Assembly: GCF_009759665.1 (NCBI RefSeq)
Contig: NZ_WQNE01000032.1
Location: forward strand, 32,536 to 96,535
Direction of reading: 5' to 3'
Length of the DNA stretch: 64,000 nt
DNA from: Bradyrhizobium cajani
Lineage (GTDB): Bacteria; Pseudomonadota; Alphaproteobacteria; Rhizobiales; Xanthobacteraceae
Shown: in pieces, positions 1 to 8,436 of the stretch
Layout: each line of letters opens with the position of its first letter
How positions within the stretch are numbered: the first letter of the stretch is position 1
The notes under the pieces: model-generated
What the model saw: the letters and a program-made list of their open reading frames with translations, nothing else
What the model was told of the DNA's origin: nothing
Database searches by the model: none
Position numbers and translations under genes: made by a program

Positions 1-1325
1 AGTCGCGCATGGCGCACATGGCCTATCACGACGGCCTCACCGATCTGCCCAACCGCGCCGCCTTCCTGCAGGCGCTGACCCAGATGATCGAGGCCTGCGA
101 AGGCACCCGCGAGGAGTTCGCGGTCCTCTGCGTCGACCTCGACGGCCTCAAGGAGGTCAACGACGTCTTCGGTCATGCGCTCGGCGACAAGCTCTTGATC
201 GAAGTGGCCCACCGGCTCCAGGATTCCGCGCGCGGCGGCGTGGTGGCGCGCCTGTCCGGCGACGAGTTCGGTCTCATCATCGACGGCAAGCAGCCGGAGG
301 CGGGTCTGGCGCTGGCGCAGCAGATCGGCGATGCCGTCGCACAGGAATTCCAGATCGATGGCCGTGCGGTGCGCGCCGGTGTCACCACCGGCATGTCGAT
401 CTTCCCGCACAACGGCGCCGACGGCGCCTCGCTGCTCGCCAATGCCGGGGCGGCGCTGTTCCGCGCCAAGCAGAAGTCGCGCGGAACGATCAGCCTCTAC
501 CAGCCGGAGATGGACCAGCAGATCCGCGACCGCCGCGTGCTGCACCAGGACCTGTCGATGGCGATCAAGAACGGCGAGCTCTCGCTCGCCTTCCAGCCGC
601 AGGGGGCCGCCGGTCACAGCGTCGTCGAGAGCGAGATCATCGGCTTCGAGGCGCTGGCGCGCTGGCAGCATCCGGTGCGCGGCCAGGTCTCGCCGGCCGA
701 GTTCATCCCGATCGCGGAGGAGAGCGGCCTGATCGTCGAGATGGGCGAGTGGATCTTGCGCGAGGCCTGCCGCGAGGCGGCGTCGTGGCCAAAGCCGCTC
801 CAGGTCGCGGTCAACCTGTCGCCGGCGCAGTTCATGCACGGCGACGTGGTCGGGCTGGTCCATTCGATCCTGATCGAGACCGGCCTTGCGCCCGGCCGGC
901 TCGAGCTCGAAATCACCGAGGGCGTGCTGATCGAGGATTTTGACCGCGGCCTCGCCCTGCTGCGCCGGCTGAAGGCGCTTGGCGTGCGCATCTCGATGGA
1001 CGATTTCGGCAGCGGCTATTCCTCGCTGAGCTATCTCCAGGCATTCCCGTTCGACAAGATCAAGATCGACCGCGCCTTCATCATCAATCTCGGCCGCAAC
1101 CCGCAATCGGCGGCAATCGTCCGCGCGGTGATCGATCTCGGCCACGGCCTCGAAATGTCGATCATCGCCGAGGGCGTCGAGACCGTCGAGCAGCTCGCCT
1201 TCCTTGCCAAGGAAGGCTGCGACGGCGTGCAGGGCTATCTGCTCGGCAAGCCCCTCCCGATCGGGAAATACGCCGGCCTCGTCGGCCGCACTGAAGTCAT
1301 GGAGCTTGCGCTCAAGACCGGCTAG
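1..1325 (+). CDS. GGDEF-EAL cyclic-di-GMP protein, 3' part
   Basis: This is the C-terminal part of a two-domain c-di-GMP turnover protein; the open frame runs off the left edge, so sensory domains are probably upstream. Counting from the ATG at 9, the GGDEF domain starts with HDGLTDLPNR and carries SGDEF (residues 80-84), a one-residue variant of GGDEF. The EAL domain follows, with EALARW, NLSP, EITEG, DDFGSGYSS, KIDR, EGVE and QGY, so every usual metal and catalytic residue of a phosphodiesterase is present. By family knowledge, GGDEF domains make and EAL domains hydrolyse c-di-GMP. The intact EAL favours net hydrolysis, while the SGDEF variant may be active or regulatory. It ends at TAG 1323-1325, directly followed by a repeat element. 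Confidence 0.9.
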   Translation, partial: SRMAHMAYHDGLTDLPNRAAFLQALTQMIEACEGTREEFAVLCVDLDGLKEVNDVFGHALGDKLLIEVAHRLQDSARGGVVARLSGDEFGLIIDGKQPEAGLALAQQIGDAVAQEFQIDGRAVRAGVTTGMSIFPHNGADGASLLANAGAALFRAKQKSRGTISLYQPEMDQQIRDRRVLHQDLSMAIKNGELSLAFQPQGAAGHSVVESEIIGFEALARWQHPVRGQVSPAEFIPIAEESGLIVEMGEWILREACREAASWPKPLQVAVNLSPAQFMHGDVVGLVHSILIETGLAPGRLELEITEGVLIEDFDRGLALLRRLKALGVRISMDDFGSGYSSLSYLQAFPFDKIKIDRAFIINLGRNPQSAAIVRAVIDLGHGLEMSIIAEGVETVEQLAFLAKEGCDGVQGYLLGKPLPIGKYAGLVGRTEVMELALKTG

Positions 1326-1426
1326 CGCGTTTTCGAGCGAAATGCCGGTTCGCGTCAGGAAAGCACGTCGGAACAAGAATCCAGAGCCCCCGTTTCGATT
1401 CCATCGGAACGAAAATGGTTCTAGGG
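1322..1426. repeat. Interspersed palindromic repeat after the GGDEF-EAL gene
   Basis: The segment pairs a GCGTTTTCGAGCGAAAT / CCGGTTCGCGT block with GATTCCATCGGAACGAAAATGG, which I recognise as a degenerate copy of an intergenic repeat common in Bradyrhizobium and Rhodopseudomonas. It starts at the upstream gene's stop codon and fills most of the gap before glpD, so any glpD promoter lies in it or just after it. Confidence 0.5.
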
Positions 1427-1460
1427 ATGATGGGACGCTTTGCTCCCATTCGACGGCTTC

Positions 1461-2918
1461 ATGGCGGATTACGACCTTGCGATCATCGGCGGCGGACTGA
1501 ACGGTGTCAGCCTCGCCCGCGATGCGGCTGGCCGCGGCCTGCGGGTCATCCTGTTCGAGCAGGGCGATCTTGGCGGCGCGGCGTCGTCGGCGACACCGCG
1601 GCTGATCCATGGCGATCTGTCGCTGCTGGAACGCCGCGGGTTCTGGCGGGTGCGCCGAGCCCTCGCCGAGCGGCCGATCTGGCTCCGGATCGCGCCGCAT
1701 CTGGTCCGGCCGATGCGCTTCGTGATCCCCGCGCATTCCAACGAGCGCCCGCCATGGCTGCTGCGTGCCGGCTTGTATGTGTATGACAGCCTCACGAACC
1801 GGGCCGGCCTGCCGGGATCGGCGACCCTCGACATCACGCATCATCCGGTCGGCAATGCGCTGAAGCGCCCGTTCGGCACGGCGTTCGAATATTGGGACTG
1901 CGTGGTCGATGATTCCCGCCTGGTGGTGCTCACGGCGCTCGATGCCGCCGAACGCGGCGCTGAGATCCGGACCGGGGCACGTTGCGTCCGTGCGGACCGG
2001 GGCGATATCTGGCGGCTCGCGGTGGTCGACCGAGGCCATCGGCACGTGATCACGGCCCGGGCGCTGGCCAATGCCACCGGCGGCTGGACGTCGATGGTCG
2101 CAGAGACCGTGCTGCGGCAGCCGCCGCCGGCGACATCGGCCATGCAGATGAGCCAGATCGTCGTGCCGCGGCTGTTCGAGTCCGACAACGTCTACGTCTT
2201 CCAGAACGCTGACGGACGTTTGATCTTCGCCCGGCCGTTCGAGCGCGACTTCACACTGATCGGCACGGTCACGCACGCCTTCACCGGCGATCCCGCGATC
2301 GTGGCGATGCCGGGGGCTGACGTCAGCTATCTCTGTGAAGCGGCGAGCCGCTATTTCCGCGAGCGCGTCGCGCCGACCGACGTGGTCCACACCGTCTCCG
2401 GCGTCAACCTGACGCTGGCGTCCGCACGCCGTCGCGACGGGACGCTGTTCCACGCGCGCCGGCGCAAGGCGCCCTTGATCACCATGTTCGGCGGCGACGT
2501 CACGACTTCGCGCCTGCGCGCGGAGCGGGCGATAACGAAGCTGACGCCGTTCTATCCGATGTCGCCGCGCTGGACCGCCGGCGCGGCGCTGCCCGGTGGT
2601 GATTTCGCCTGGGATCGTTTCGACACGGAAGTGGACCTCGCCCGCGACCGCTGGCGGTTTCTCTCGGAGCCGGAGGCCCAGCGCCTGGTCGCGGCCTATG
2701 GCTCGCGCCTGCCGGCGGTGCTCGGTGAGGCAAAAGCCCGCGACGAGCTCGGCCCGGCCTTCGGCCCCGAACTGACCGGCGCCGAGGTGCGCTACCTCAT
2801 GAGGCACGAATGGGCGCGCTTTCCCGACGACATCCTGTGGCGCCGCTCCAAGCTCGGCCTGACCATGCCGGCGGTGGACCGCGACGCGCTGGCCGCCTTC
2901 ATGGCGGGCACCAGCTAG
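1461..2918 (+). CDS. glpD: FAD-dependent glycerol-3-phosphate dehydrogenase
   Basis: It is a predicted membrane-associated flavoenzyme that oxidises sn-glycerol-3-phosphate to dihydroxyacetone phosphate and passes electrons to quinone. The 485-residue protein begins with the dinucleotide-binding motif IIGGGLNGVSLARDAAGRG and FEQGDLGGAASSATPRLIHG, typical of GlpD. The C-terminal region has the GlpD cap-type ending (GAEVRYLMRHEWARFPDDIL). The frame can extend to a TTG at 1440, but the ATG at 1461 places the FAD motif at the usual distance from the N terminus. Its stop shares the palindrome CTAG (2915-2918) with the stop of the convergent toxin gene. No glycerol kinase or facilitator is adjacent; the sugar-type ABC operon at 6.6-9.8 kb could serve a polyol, but that is only a guess. 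Confidence 0.88.
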   Translation: MADYDLAIIGGGLNGVSLARDAAGRGLRVILFEQGDLGGAASSATPRLIHGDLSLLERRGFWRVRRALAERPIWLRIAPHLVRPMRFVIPAHSNERPPWLLRAGLYVYDSLTNRAGLPGSATLDITHHPVGNALKRPFGTAFEYWDCVVDDSRLVVLTALDAAERGAEIRTGARCVRADRGDIWRLAVVDRGHRHVITARALANATGGWTSMVAETVLRQPPPATSAMQMSQIVVPRLFESDNVYVFQNADGRLIFARPFERDFTLIGTVTHAFTGDPAIVAMPGADVSYLCEAASRYFRERVAPTDVVHTVSGVNLTLASARRRDGTLFHARRRKAPLITMFGGDVTTSRLRAERAITKLTPFYPMSPRWTAGAALPGGDFAWDRFDTEVDLARDRWRFLSEPEAQRLVAAYGSRLPAVLGEAKARDELGPAFGPELTGAEVRYLMRHEWARFPDDILWRRSKLGLTMPAVDRDALAAFMAGTS

Positions 2919-3217
2919 ACGGAGTCACGCTTGCCGGGCATCCCGCCGGGATCGCGAGCGCCATGACGGATGGCGTGGATGATGATCTCCTGGCTCCCAA
3001 TCTCGTAGAAGACGAGAAATGGGTAGGGCGTTGTCGTCAGCCTTCGGATATCCGGATCATCAGTCCGCAGACCGATCTCCGGATGCGCTGGCAACAGACC
3101 GATCACGTCCTGAATGCGCTTTTGGACGCGTGCGGCTCCCCGAGGAGACGCTTCTGCAACGTAAGTCAGGATGGAATCGAGGTCGGCGAGCGCCGGAAGC
3201 GTGTAGCGAATAATCAC
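2915..3217 (-). CDS. ParE/RelE-family toxin of a type II TA module
   Basis: This is a small (100 residue) ParE/RelE-superfamily protein: an N-terminal helix (RYTLPALADLDSILTYVAE), AARVQKRIQDVIGLL, PEIGLRTDDPDIRRL and the final strands YPFLVFYEI and IIIHAIRHGARD. ParE members poison gyrase and RelE members cleave mRNA on ribosomes; the sequence resembles ParE more, but activity cannot be read directly. The frame extends to a TTG at 3235. I prefer the GTG at 3217 because it overlaps the antitoxin stop as GTGA, the usual translational coupling. It lies downstream of and overlaps the antitoxin gene, and shares its stop palindrome with glpD. Confidence 0.8.
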   Translation of the reverse strand: MIIRYTLPALADLDSILTYVAEASPRGAARVQKRIQDVIGLLPAHPEIGLRTDDPDIRRLTTTPYPFLVFYEIGSQEIIIHAIRHGARDPGGMPGKRDSV

Positions 3218-3444
3218 AAGCCGTGCTTGGCCCAAGTCGCACGGACTTGAGCCTCAGTCGCGAATTCGCCCCGCGCGGCAGCCTTCCTGGATGCGGCAAT
3301 TGCCGACCTCTCGTCATCCGAGAGGATGACGGGATCGGCTGCTTCTGCGCCGGCGAGCTGGAGTACGATCCGGGCAATGTCATCCTGCGCGTCGGCCGGC
3401 AGACTGCGCGCGATCTCCAGGGCCTGATCCAGCAACTTGGTCAT
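3214..3444 (-). CDS. ParD/RelB-like antitoxin
   Basis: This 76-residue acidic protein is the first gene of a two-gene toxin-antitoxin operon. The N-terminal half (MTKLLDQALEIARSLP, DDIARIVLQLAG) is probably structured. The C-terminal half (ILSDDERSAIAASRKAAARGEFATEAQVRATWAKHGL) resembles the toxin-wrapping tail seen in many antitoxins partnered with ParE-like toxins. No classic ribbon-helix-helix motif is obvious, so DNA binding is inferred. The order antitoxin first with a GTGA overlap fits a type II module that represses its own transcription. Start ATG at 3444. Confidence 0.75.
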   Translation of the reverse strand: MTKLLDQALEIARSLPADAQDDIARIVLQLAGAEAADPVILSDDERSAIAASRKAAARGEFATEAQVRATWAKHGL

Positions 3445-3565
3445 GCCTACACCATACGTCTTTTGGTGTCCGTCATGAAGGCCAATTTGGGAGGATCCTC
3501 CCGAACCGGTTGAGCTAGGGCCAATCGGCCGCTAGCGTGCGGCGGAATCGGGGTTGGCAGGGACC

Positions 3566-4738
3566 ATGACTGACGAGTTGCCCAGAACGGACGCCGCGGC
3601 CAATGCGGCCGGCGGCGATGCTCATCCGGCAGCGGGCCAGCCGCTGCTGCGCATCGAGGGCGTTGCCAAGACGTTCGGGACGTTCCGGGCCGTGGACGGC
3701 GTCTCGCTCGACATCAAGGCCGGCGAGTTCTTCGCGCTGCTTGGCCCCAGCGGCTGCGGCAAGACCACGCTGCTCCGCATGCTCGCCGGCTTCGAGGCGC
3801 CGGACGAGGGGCGCATCCTGCTCGGCGGCAAGGACATCGCGCAGGCGCTGCCGCATGAGCGCCCGATCAACATGATGTTCCAGAACTACGCGCTGTTTCC
3901 GCATCTGTCGGTACGCGACAACATCGCCTTCGGCCTGAAGCGCGCCGGCATGGCGCGCGCCGACATCGCCATGCGCGTGGCGGAGATGGTTGCGCTGGTG
4001 AAGCTCGAAGGCCTGGAGAAGCGCAAGCCCGACCAGCTCTCCGGCGGTCAGCGCCAGCGCGTGGCGCTGGCGCGGGCATTGGCGCGGCGGCCGCAGCTCC
4101 TGCTGCTCGACGAGCCGCTCGCAGCGCTGGACAAGAAGCTGCGCGAGAGTACGCAAGGAGAGCTGATGGAGCTCCAGCGCCGGCTTGGCATGACCTTCAT
4201 CGTCGTCACCCACGACCAGGAGGAGGCGATGACGATGGCGAGCCGGATCGGCGTGATGAAGGCCGGCAAGCTCGCCCAGGTCGCGAGTCCCCGCGAGCTC
4301 TACGAGGCGCCGCGCTCGCGGTGGATCGCGGAGTTCGTCGGCGACATCAATCTGTTCGACGGCGAGTCAAAATTGCGTGACGGTCACCGCCTGATCATCG
4401 GTACGCGTGATGCGGGTACGCTGGTGGTGGCCGAGCCGCGCGAGCCGATCGGAGCGGGAAGATTTGCGGTCGCGATCCGCCCCGAAAAGATCAAGCTCTC
4501 GCGCCGCGCCCCGGTGTCTGAAGCCGGTCGTGAAACGGCGATCAACAGTCTGGACGGCGTGATCGCCGACATCTGCTATCTCGGCGGCACCACCACCTAC
4601 AAGGTGAAGCTCGACGCCGGCGGAATGGTGCAGGCGTCGGTGGCCAACAGCGTGCGCCTCGACGTCCACGCCTACAGCCTGAACCAGCATGTCGTCGCCT
4701 GGTTCACGCCCGACGATTGCGTGGTGCTGCCGTCATGA
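3566..4738 (+). CDS. Pot-type ABC transporter ATP-binding protein
   Basis: This 390-residue cytoplasmic ATPase powers the two permeases that follow. It has Walker A GPSGCGKTT, a Q-loop (MMFQNYALFPHLSV), ABC signature LSGGQRQRVALARAL, Walker B LLLLDEPLAALDKKLR and the switch VTHDQEEAMTMASR. A C-terminal TOBE-type regulatory region begins around residue 280. Length and organisation match PotA/PotG spermidine/putrescine ATPases, but the same family also moves other small cationic or organic substrates. The frame reaches a TTG at 3554; the ATG at 3566 is preferred. Its stop overlaps the next start (ATGA), so the three genes form an operon. No periplasmic binding protein is present in or next to the operon. 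Confidence 0.9.
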   Translation: MTDELPRTDAAANAAGGDAHPAAGQPLLRIEGVAKTFGTFRAVDGVSLDIKAGEFFALLGPSGCGKTTLLRMLAGFEAPDEGRILLGGKDIAQALPHERPINMMFQNYALFPHLSVRDNIAFGLKRAGMARADIAMRVAEMVALVKLEGLEKRKPDQLSGGQRQRVALARALARRPQLLLLDEPLAALDKKLRESTQGELMELQRRLGMTFIVVTHDQEEAMTMASRIGVMKAGKLAQVASPRELYEAPRSRWIAEFVGDINLFDGESKLRDGHRLIIGTRDAGTLVVAEPREPIGAGRFAVAIRPEKIKLSRRAPVSEAGRETAINSLDGVIADICYLGGTTTYKVKLDAGGMVQASVANSVRLDVHAYSLNQHVVAWFTPDDCVVLPS

Positions 4739-5649
4739 GCGGGCGCCGCATCTTCGCGCGACCGGCGCGCTTCGCCGCGATCGCGCCCTATCTCTGGATG
4801 GTGCTGTTCTTCCTGGTGCCGTTCGCCTTCGTGCTGAAGATCAGCCTGTCGCAGACGGCGATCGCGCAGCCGCCTTACGTGCCGCTGTTCGACCTGACGG
4901 CGGGTTGGGAGGCGCTCAGGGCTGCCTTTGCCGCGCTGTCGCCCGACAATTTCAAGCTGCTCGGCTCCGACGACATCTACGTGTTCGCCTATGTGCGCAG
5001 CCTCACCGTCGCCGTCACGGCGACCGCGCTGCTGCTGCTGATCGGCTATCCCGTCGCCTATGGCATGGCGCGGCTGCCGACGCGCTGGCAGGCGGTGGCG
5101 ATGGTGCTGGTGATCGTGCCGTTCTGGACCTCGTTCCTGATCCGCATCTATGCCTGGATCAACATCCTCCAGCATGATGGCCTGCTCAATCAGATCCTGC
5201 TCGCGCTGCACCTGGTCAGCCAGCCGGTGGTATGGCTCTCCACCGACACCGCGATGTATATCGGCATCGTCTATTCGTATCTGCCGTTCATGATCCTGCC
5301 GCTCTACGCCACGCTTGCGAAGATGGAGCCGGCGCTGGAGGAGGCTGCCTCCGATCTCGGCGCGCCGCCCTGGCAGGTGTTCTGGCTCGTCACCTTCCCG
5401 CTGTCGCTGCCCGGCGTCGGTGCCGGCGTGCTCTTGTGCTTCATCCCGATCGTCGGCGAATTCGTCATTCCGGACCTCCTGGCCGGGTCGAATTCGCTGA
5501 TGATCGGCCAGACCCTGTGGCTCGAATTCTTCACCAACAAGGACTGGCCGGTCGCATCCGCTGCGGCGATCGTGCTGCTCATGGTGCTGCTGGTGCCGCT
5601 TCTGCTGTACGAACGGGTGCAGAAGCGGCAGCTGGAACAGGGGCGGTGA
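4735..5649 (+). CDS. ABC permease, PotB/PotH type
   Basis: This is an integral membrane permease of 304 residues with about six hydrophobic segments, starting FAAIAPYLWMVLFFLVPFAF. The EAA loop that contacts the ATPase is visible as EEAASDLGAPPWQVFWLVTFPLSLPGV. Similarity in layout to PotB/PotH is clear, and it pairs with the PotC/PotI-like product of the next gene. The start ATG at 4735 overlaps the ATPase stop by four bases; a TTG at 4717 in the same frame is less likely. The substrate is inferred to be a polyamine-like compound from the family only. Confidence 0.88.
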   Translation: MSGRRIFARPARFAAIAPYLWMVLFFLVPFAFVLKISLSQTAIAQPPYVPLFDLTAGWEALRAAFAALSPDNFKLLGSDDIYVFAYVRSLTVAVTATALLLLIGYPVAYGMARLPTRWQAVAMVLVIVPFWTSFLIRIYAWINILQHDGLLNQILLALHLVSQPVVWLSTDTAMYIGIVYSYLPFMILPLYATLAKMEPALEEAASDLGAPPWQVFWLVTFPLSLPGVGAGVLLCFIPIVGEFVIPDLLAGSNSLMIGQTLWLEFFTNKDWPVASAAAIVLLMVLLVPLLLYERVQKRQLEQGR

Positions 5650-5653
5650 CGCC

Positions 5654-6466
5654 ATGCGCAAGGTCTCCCGCCTGTCCCGCTTCAACATCGCTTCGCTGGC
5701 GCTGGGGCTGGCCTTCCTTTACTTGCCGATCCTGATCCTCGTCATCTATTCCTTCAACGCCTCGCGGCTGGTGACGGTGTGGGGCGGCTGGTCGCTGCGC
5801 TGGTATCACGAGTTCTTCAATGACCGCGCCATGATCGAGGCGGCCTGGATGAGCCTGCGGGTCGCGGTCTCGTCCGCGACCATCGCGACGCTGCTCGGCA
5901 CGCTCGCGGCTGTCGCCCTGTCGCGTGGTGAGCGCTTCCGCGGCCGCACGCTGTTCTCCGGCATGCTCTATGCGCCGCTGGTGATGCCGGAGGTGATCAC
6001 CGGATTGTCGCTGCTGCTGTTGTTCGTGGCGCTGAACGCCGAGCGCGGCTTCTGGACCGTGACGATCGCCCACACCACGCTGACGATGTGCTTCGTCGCC
6101 GTGGTCGTGCAGTCCCGCCTCGGTTCGCTCGATCGTTCGCTGGAGGAGGCGGCGATGGACCTCGGCTGCGATCCCGTCCGCGCGTTCGTCGCCGTGACGC
6201 TGCCGCTGATCGCGCCCGCGATCGTCGCCGGCTGGATGCTGGCCTTCACGCTGTCGCTCGACGACCTCGTGATCGCGAGCTTCACCACCGGCCCGGGCTC
6301 GGCGCCACTGCCGATCCGGATCTATTCGGAGGTGCGGCTCGGCGTGAAGCCCGAGATCAACGCGATCTGCACGCTGGTGATCGCCCTGATCGCGGTCGTC
6401 ATCGTCATCGCCTCGCTCGCCTCGAAACTGACGAGCTCGCAGGGCGAGAGCGCGGCGCCGTTGTAA
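5654..6466 (+). CDS. ABC permease, PotC/PotI type
   Basis: This second permease of the operon has 270 residues and begins four bases after its partner's stop. It has an N-terminal membrane segment (IASLALGLAFLYLPILILVI), the family sequence YSFNASR, further hydrophobic segments and an EAA loop, LEEAAMDLGCDPVRAFVAVTLPLI. SLDDLVIASFTTGPGSAPLPI is also characteristic of PotC/PotI. With the upstream ATPase and permease it would form an inner-membrane importer. The operon ends here, before a palindromic repeat that separates it from the convergent ABC operon. Confidence 0.88.
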   Translation: MRKVSRLSRFNIASLALGLAFLYLPILILVIYSFNASRLVTVWGGWSLRWYHEFFNDRAMIEAAWMSLRVAVSSATIATLLGTLAAVALSRGERFRGRTLFSGMLYAPLVMPEVITGLSLLLLFVALNAERGFWTVTIAHTTLTMCFVAVVVQSRLGSLDRSLEEAAMDLGCDPVRAFVAVTLPLIAPAIVAGWMLAFTLSLDDLVIASFTTGPGSAPLPIRIYSEVRLGVKPEINAICTLVIALIAVVIVIASLASKLTSSQGESAAPL

Positions 6467-6473
6467 GCCCTGC

Positions 6474-6597
6474 TGTCATTGCGAGGAGCTCTTGCGACGA
6501 AGCAATCCAGTCTGCTTCTGCAAAGGTAGTCTGGATTGCTTCGCGGAGCCTGTCATCGGGCCGCGCTTCGCGCGGACCCGTTGGCTCGCAATGACAG
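6474..6597. repeat. Palindromic repeat, CAATCCAG/CTGGATTG family
   Basis: The outer arms TGTCATTGCGAG and CTCGCAATGACA and the inner arms GAAGCAATCCAGTCTGCTTCTG and AGTCTGGATTGCTTCG form nested inverted repeats. A close relative sits at 40480-40563. The element lies between two convergent operons and could fold at both transcript ends, acting as a bidirectional terminator or RNA-stabilising element. Confidence 0.75.
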
Positions 6598-6606
6598 GAT
6601 GAAGCC

Positions 6607-7458
6607 TTACGACTTCACCGCGCCTGCCGTGAGCCCGCCCACCATGTAGCGGCGGAAGGCATAGTAGATCGCGGCCGGCGGCAGCGCGTAGATGAAGCCG
6701 GTCGTCATCAACAACTCCCACGGCGAATCGTCGGCGGCGAGGAAGTTGCCGAGCGCGACGGGGAGGGTGATCTCGCGGTCGTTCGAGAGCAGCAGGAACG
6801 CGTAGAGATATTCGTTCCAGGCCAGCAGCACCGCATAGGTGCCGATCGCGACCAGCGACGGCATCATCAGCGGCAGATAGACCAGGCGGAAGATCTGTAG
6901 CGTGGTGGCGCCGTCCATGACGGCGGCTTCATCGAGCTCGACGGGGAGCTTGTCGGAGGCCTGCTTCAGCACCCAGATCGCATAAGGGCTGGCGATCGTC
7001 ACCATGGCGAGGATCAGCGACCAGTGATTGTTGAGCAGGCCGTAATTGCCCATGGTGCGGTACATCGGCACGGCGAGGAACGCCGCTGGGATGAAATAGG
7101 TGAAGAGCGCGAGGTTCATCACGACGCGCCCGCCGGGCACGCGCAGCCGCGAGATCGAGAACGCCGCGGCGGTCGCGATGAACAGCGTCAGCACGCCGAC
7201 GGAGACGGCGATCACCGTCGAATTCCAGAACTGGATGTAGAAGTCGCGCAGGAAGTAGTGCTGCTGCTTGAACACGATCTCGAAGTTGTGCAGCGTCGGA
7301 TGGTCCGGCCACAGCTTGCCCGAGAACGCGTCCTCCTTCGGGGAGATCGCGAACAGGAACATGTGATAGATCGGGATCATCGTCCACAGGAAGACGGGAA
7401 TGCCGATCAGCAGGAGCCGCGCTTCGGTCCCGACTTCGCGCAAGGTGGGGAGCTTCAT
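6607..7458 (-). CDS. Sugar-type ABC permease, MalG-like
   Basis: This is a predicted inner-membrane permease of 283 residues and the last gene of the leftward operon 9822-6607. It has an N-terminal membrane segment (ARLLLIGIPVFLWTMIPIYHMFLFAISP), about six hydrophobic segments in all, and the EAA loop DEAAVMDGATTLQIFRLVYLPLMMPSL. Family position is carbohydrate-uptake permease of the MalG/UgpE group. The frame extends upstream to 7725 but would then run through the neighbouring permease; the ATG at 7458 overlaps that gene's stop as ATGA. No ATP-binding subunit lies in this operon, so it probably borrows a shared ATPase encoded elsewhere. Confidence 0.88.
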   Translation of the reverse strand: MKLPTLREVGTEARLLLIGIPVFLWTMIPIYHMFLFAISPKEDAFSGKLWPDHPTLHNFEIVFKQQHYFLRDFYIQFWNSTVIAVSVGVLTLFIATAAAFSISRLRVPGGRVVMNLALFTYFIPAAFLAVPMYRTMGNYGLLNNHWSLILAMVTIASPYAIWVLKQASDKLPVELDEAAVMDGATTLQIFRLVYLPLMMPSLVAIGTYAVLLAWNEYLYAFLLLSNDREITLPVALGNFLAADDSPWELLMTTGFIYALPPAAIYYAFRRYMVGGLTAGAVKS

Positions 7459-8327
7459 CGCGACAACCGTTTCATCATGAAATACACGAGCGGCAGGACG
7501 AACGGCATCGCACAGACGATGGAGGCCATCGCAAGCGAGAGCTGGTCGAGCCGGAGATAGCGGATGCCCAGCGTCGCCAGCACGTGTGTCAGGTCCGCCG
7601 GGCCGCCGCCAGTGAGCAGATAGACGCTGTTGAAGTCGCCGAGCGTCCAGATCATCGAGAGCAGCGTGCAAGTGATGTAGAGCGTCTGCATCGACGGCCA
7701 GGTGATGTAGCGGAACTTCTGCCACCAGCTGGCGCCGTCGACCTCGGCGGCCTCGAACAGATCATGCGAGATCGCAAGGCGGCCGGTGATCAGGATCAGC
7801 GTCCAGAACGGCAGCGACTTCCAGATGTGCACGGCGATCGCCATGGTCAGCGCCACCGTCGGATCGTTCAGCCAGTTCGGGCCGTCGTCGCCGGTGAAGG
7901 AGAAGATGAAGTGGTTGATCATGCCCCATTCGGGATTGAGCATGAACCGCACCGACAGGATGGTCGGGATCGACGGCACCGCCCAGGGCAGGATGAAGAT
8001 CACCGACAGCCATTTGATCCAGGTCCGCTGCTGCGCGAAGAAGCCGGACAGGAACAGCGCGATCAGCATCTTGATGTTGATGCCGATGACCAGGAAGATC
8101 AGCGTGTTGACCGCGGCGCGCGCGAAGATCGGGTCGTTGTAGAGGGCGACGTAGTTCGCCGGAGCGCGCGCCAGCCACAGTCCGTAGCCGACGGGATAGA
8201 CGACGAAGGCGAGGAAGACGAGCAGATAGGGCGCGAGCAGGATGATGCCCCAGACCTGCGCCGGGGTCAGCCGCGACGACAGGGGTGGCCCGGGCATTGC
8301 CTGATCGCCAGAGAGCGTGATCGCCAT
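7455..8327 (-). CDS. Sugar-type ABC permease, MalF-like
   Basis: This 290-residue integral membrane protein has an opening segment (VWGIILLAPYLLVFLAFVVYPVGYG) and an EAA loop (LFEAAEVDGASWWQKFRYITWPSMQ) placing it in the MalF/UgpA group of carbohydrate ABC permeases. It pairs with the MalG-like gene through a four-base overlap. Two in-frame starts exist; the ATG at 8327 is chosen over a TTG at 8360. About 110 bases with two strong hairpins separate it from the binding-protein gene upstream, a layout that usually lowers permease synthesis relative to the binding protein. Confidence 0.87.
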   Translation of the reverse strand: MAITLSGDQAMPGPPLSSRLTPAQVWGIILLAPYLLVFLAFVVYPVGYGLWLARAPANYVALYNDPIFARAAVNTLIFLVIGINIKMLIALFLSGFFAQQRTWIKWLSVIFILPWAVPSIPTILSVRFMLNPEWGMINHFIFSFTGDDGPNWLNDPTVALTMAIAVHIWKSLPFWTLILITGRLAISHDLFEAAEVDGASWWQKFRYITWPSMQTLYITCTLLSMIWTLGDFNSVYLLTGGGPADLTHVLATLGIRYLRLDQLSLAMASIVCAMPFVLPLVYFMMKRLSR

Positions 8328-8367
8328 TCTTTTCGGACTCTTCCTTTTCGGACACTTCAAAGAGAAG

Positions 8368-8388
8368 CCGGCCGCGAAACGCGGCCGG
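8368..8388 (-). promoter_or_regulatory. Intercistronic hairpin, binding-protein to permease gap
   Basis: CCGGCCGCG and CGCGGCCGG form a perfect 9-bp stem around an AAA loop. It lies in the transcribed gap of the leftward ABC operon and has no T-tract after it on the minus strand, so partial attenuation or protection of the upstream mRNA is more likely than full termination. Confidence 0.6.
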
Positions 8389-8401
8389 TGTTGTTCTTAC
8401 A

Positions 8402-8426
8402 CCTCTCCCCGCAAAGCGGGGAGAGG
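8402..8426 (-). repeat. CTCTCCCC hairpin repeat
   Basis: CCTCTCCCCGC and GCGGGGAGAGG form a perfect 11-bp stem around AAA. The same CTCTCCCC/GGGGAGAG words occur in longer intergenic elements near 28.0, 47.4 and 54.3 kb. It sits just past the stop of the binding-protein gene in the operon. Confidence 0.6.
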
Positions 8427-8436
8427 GAAGGATGAT

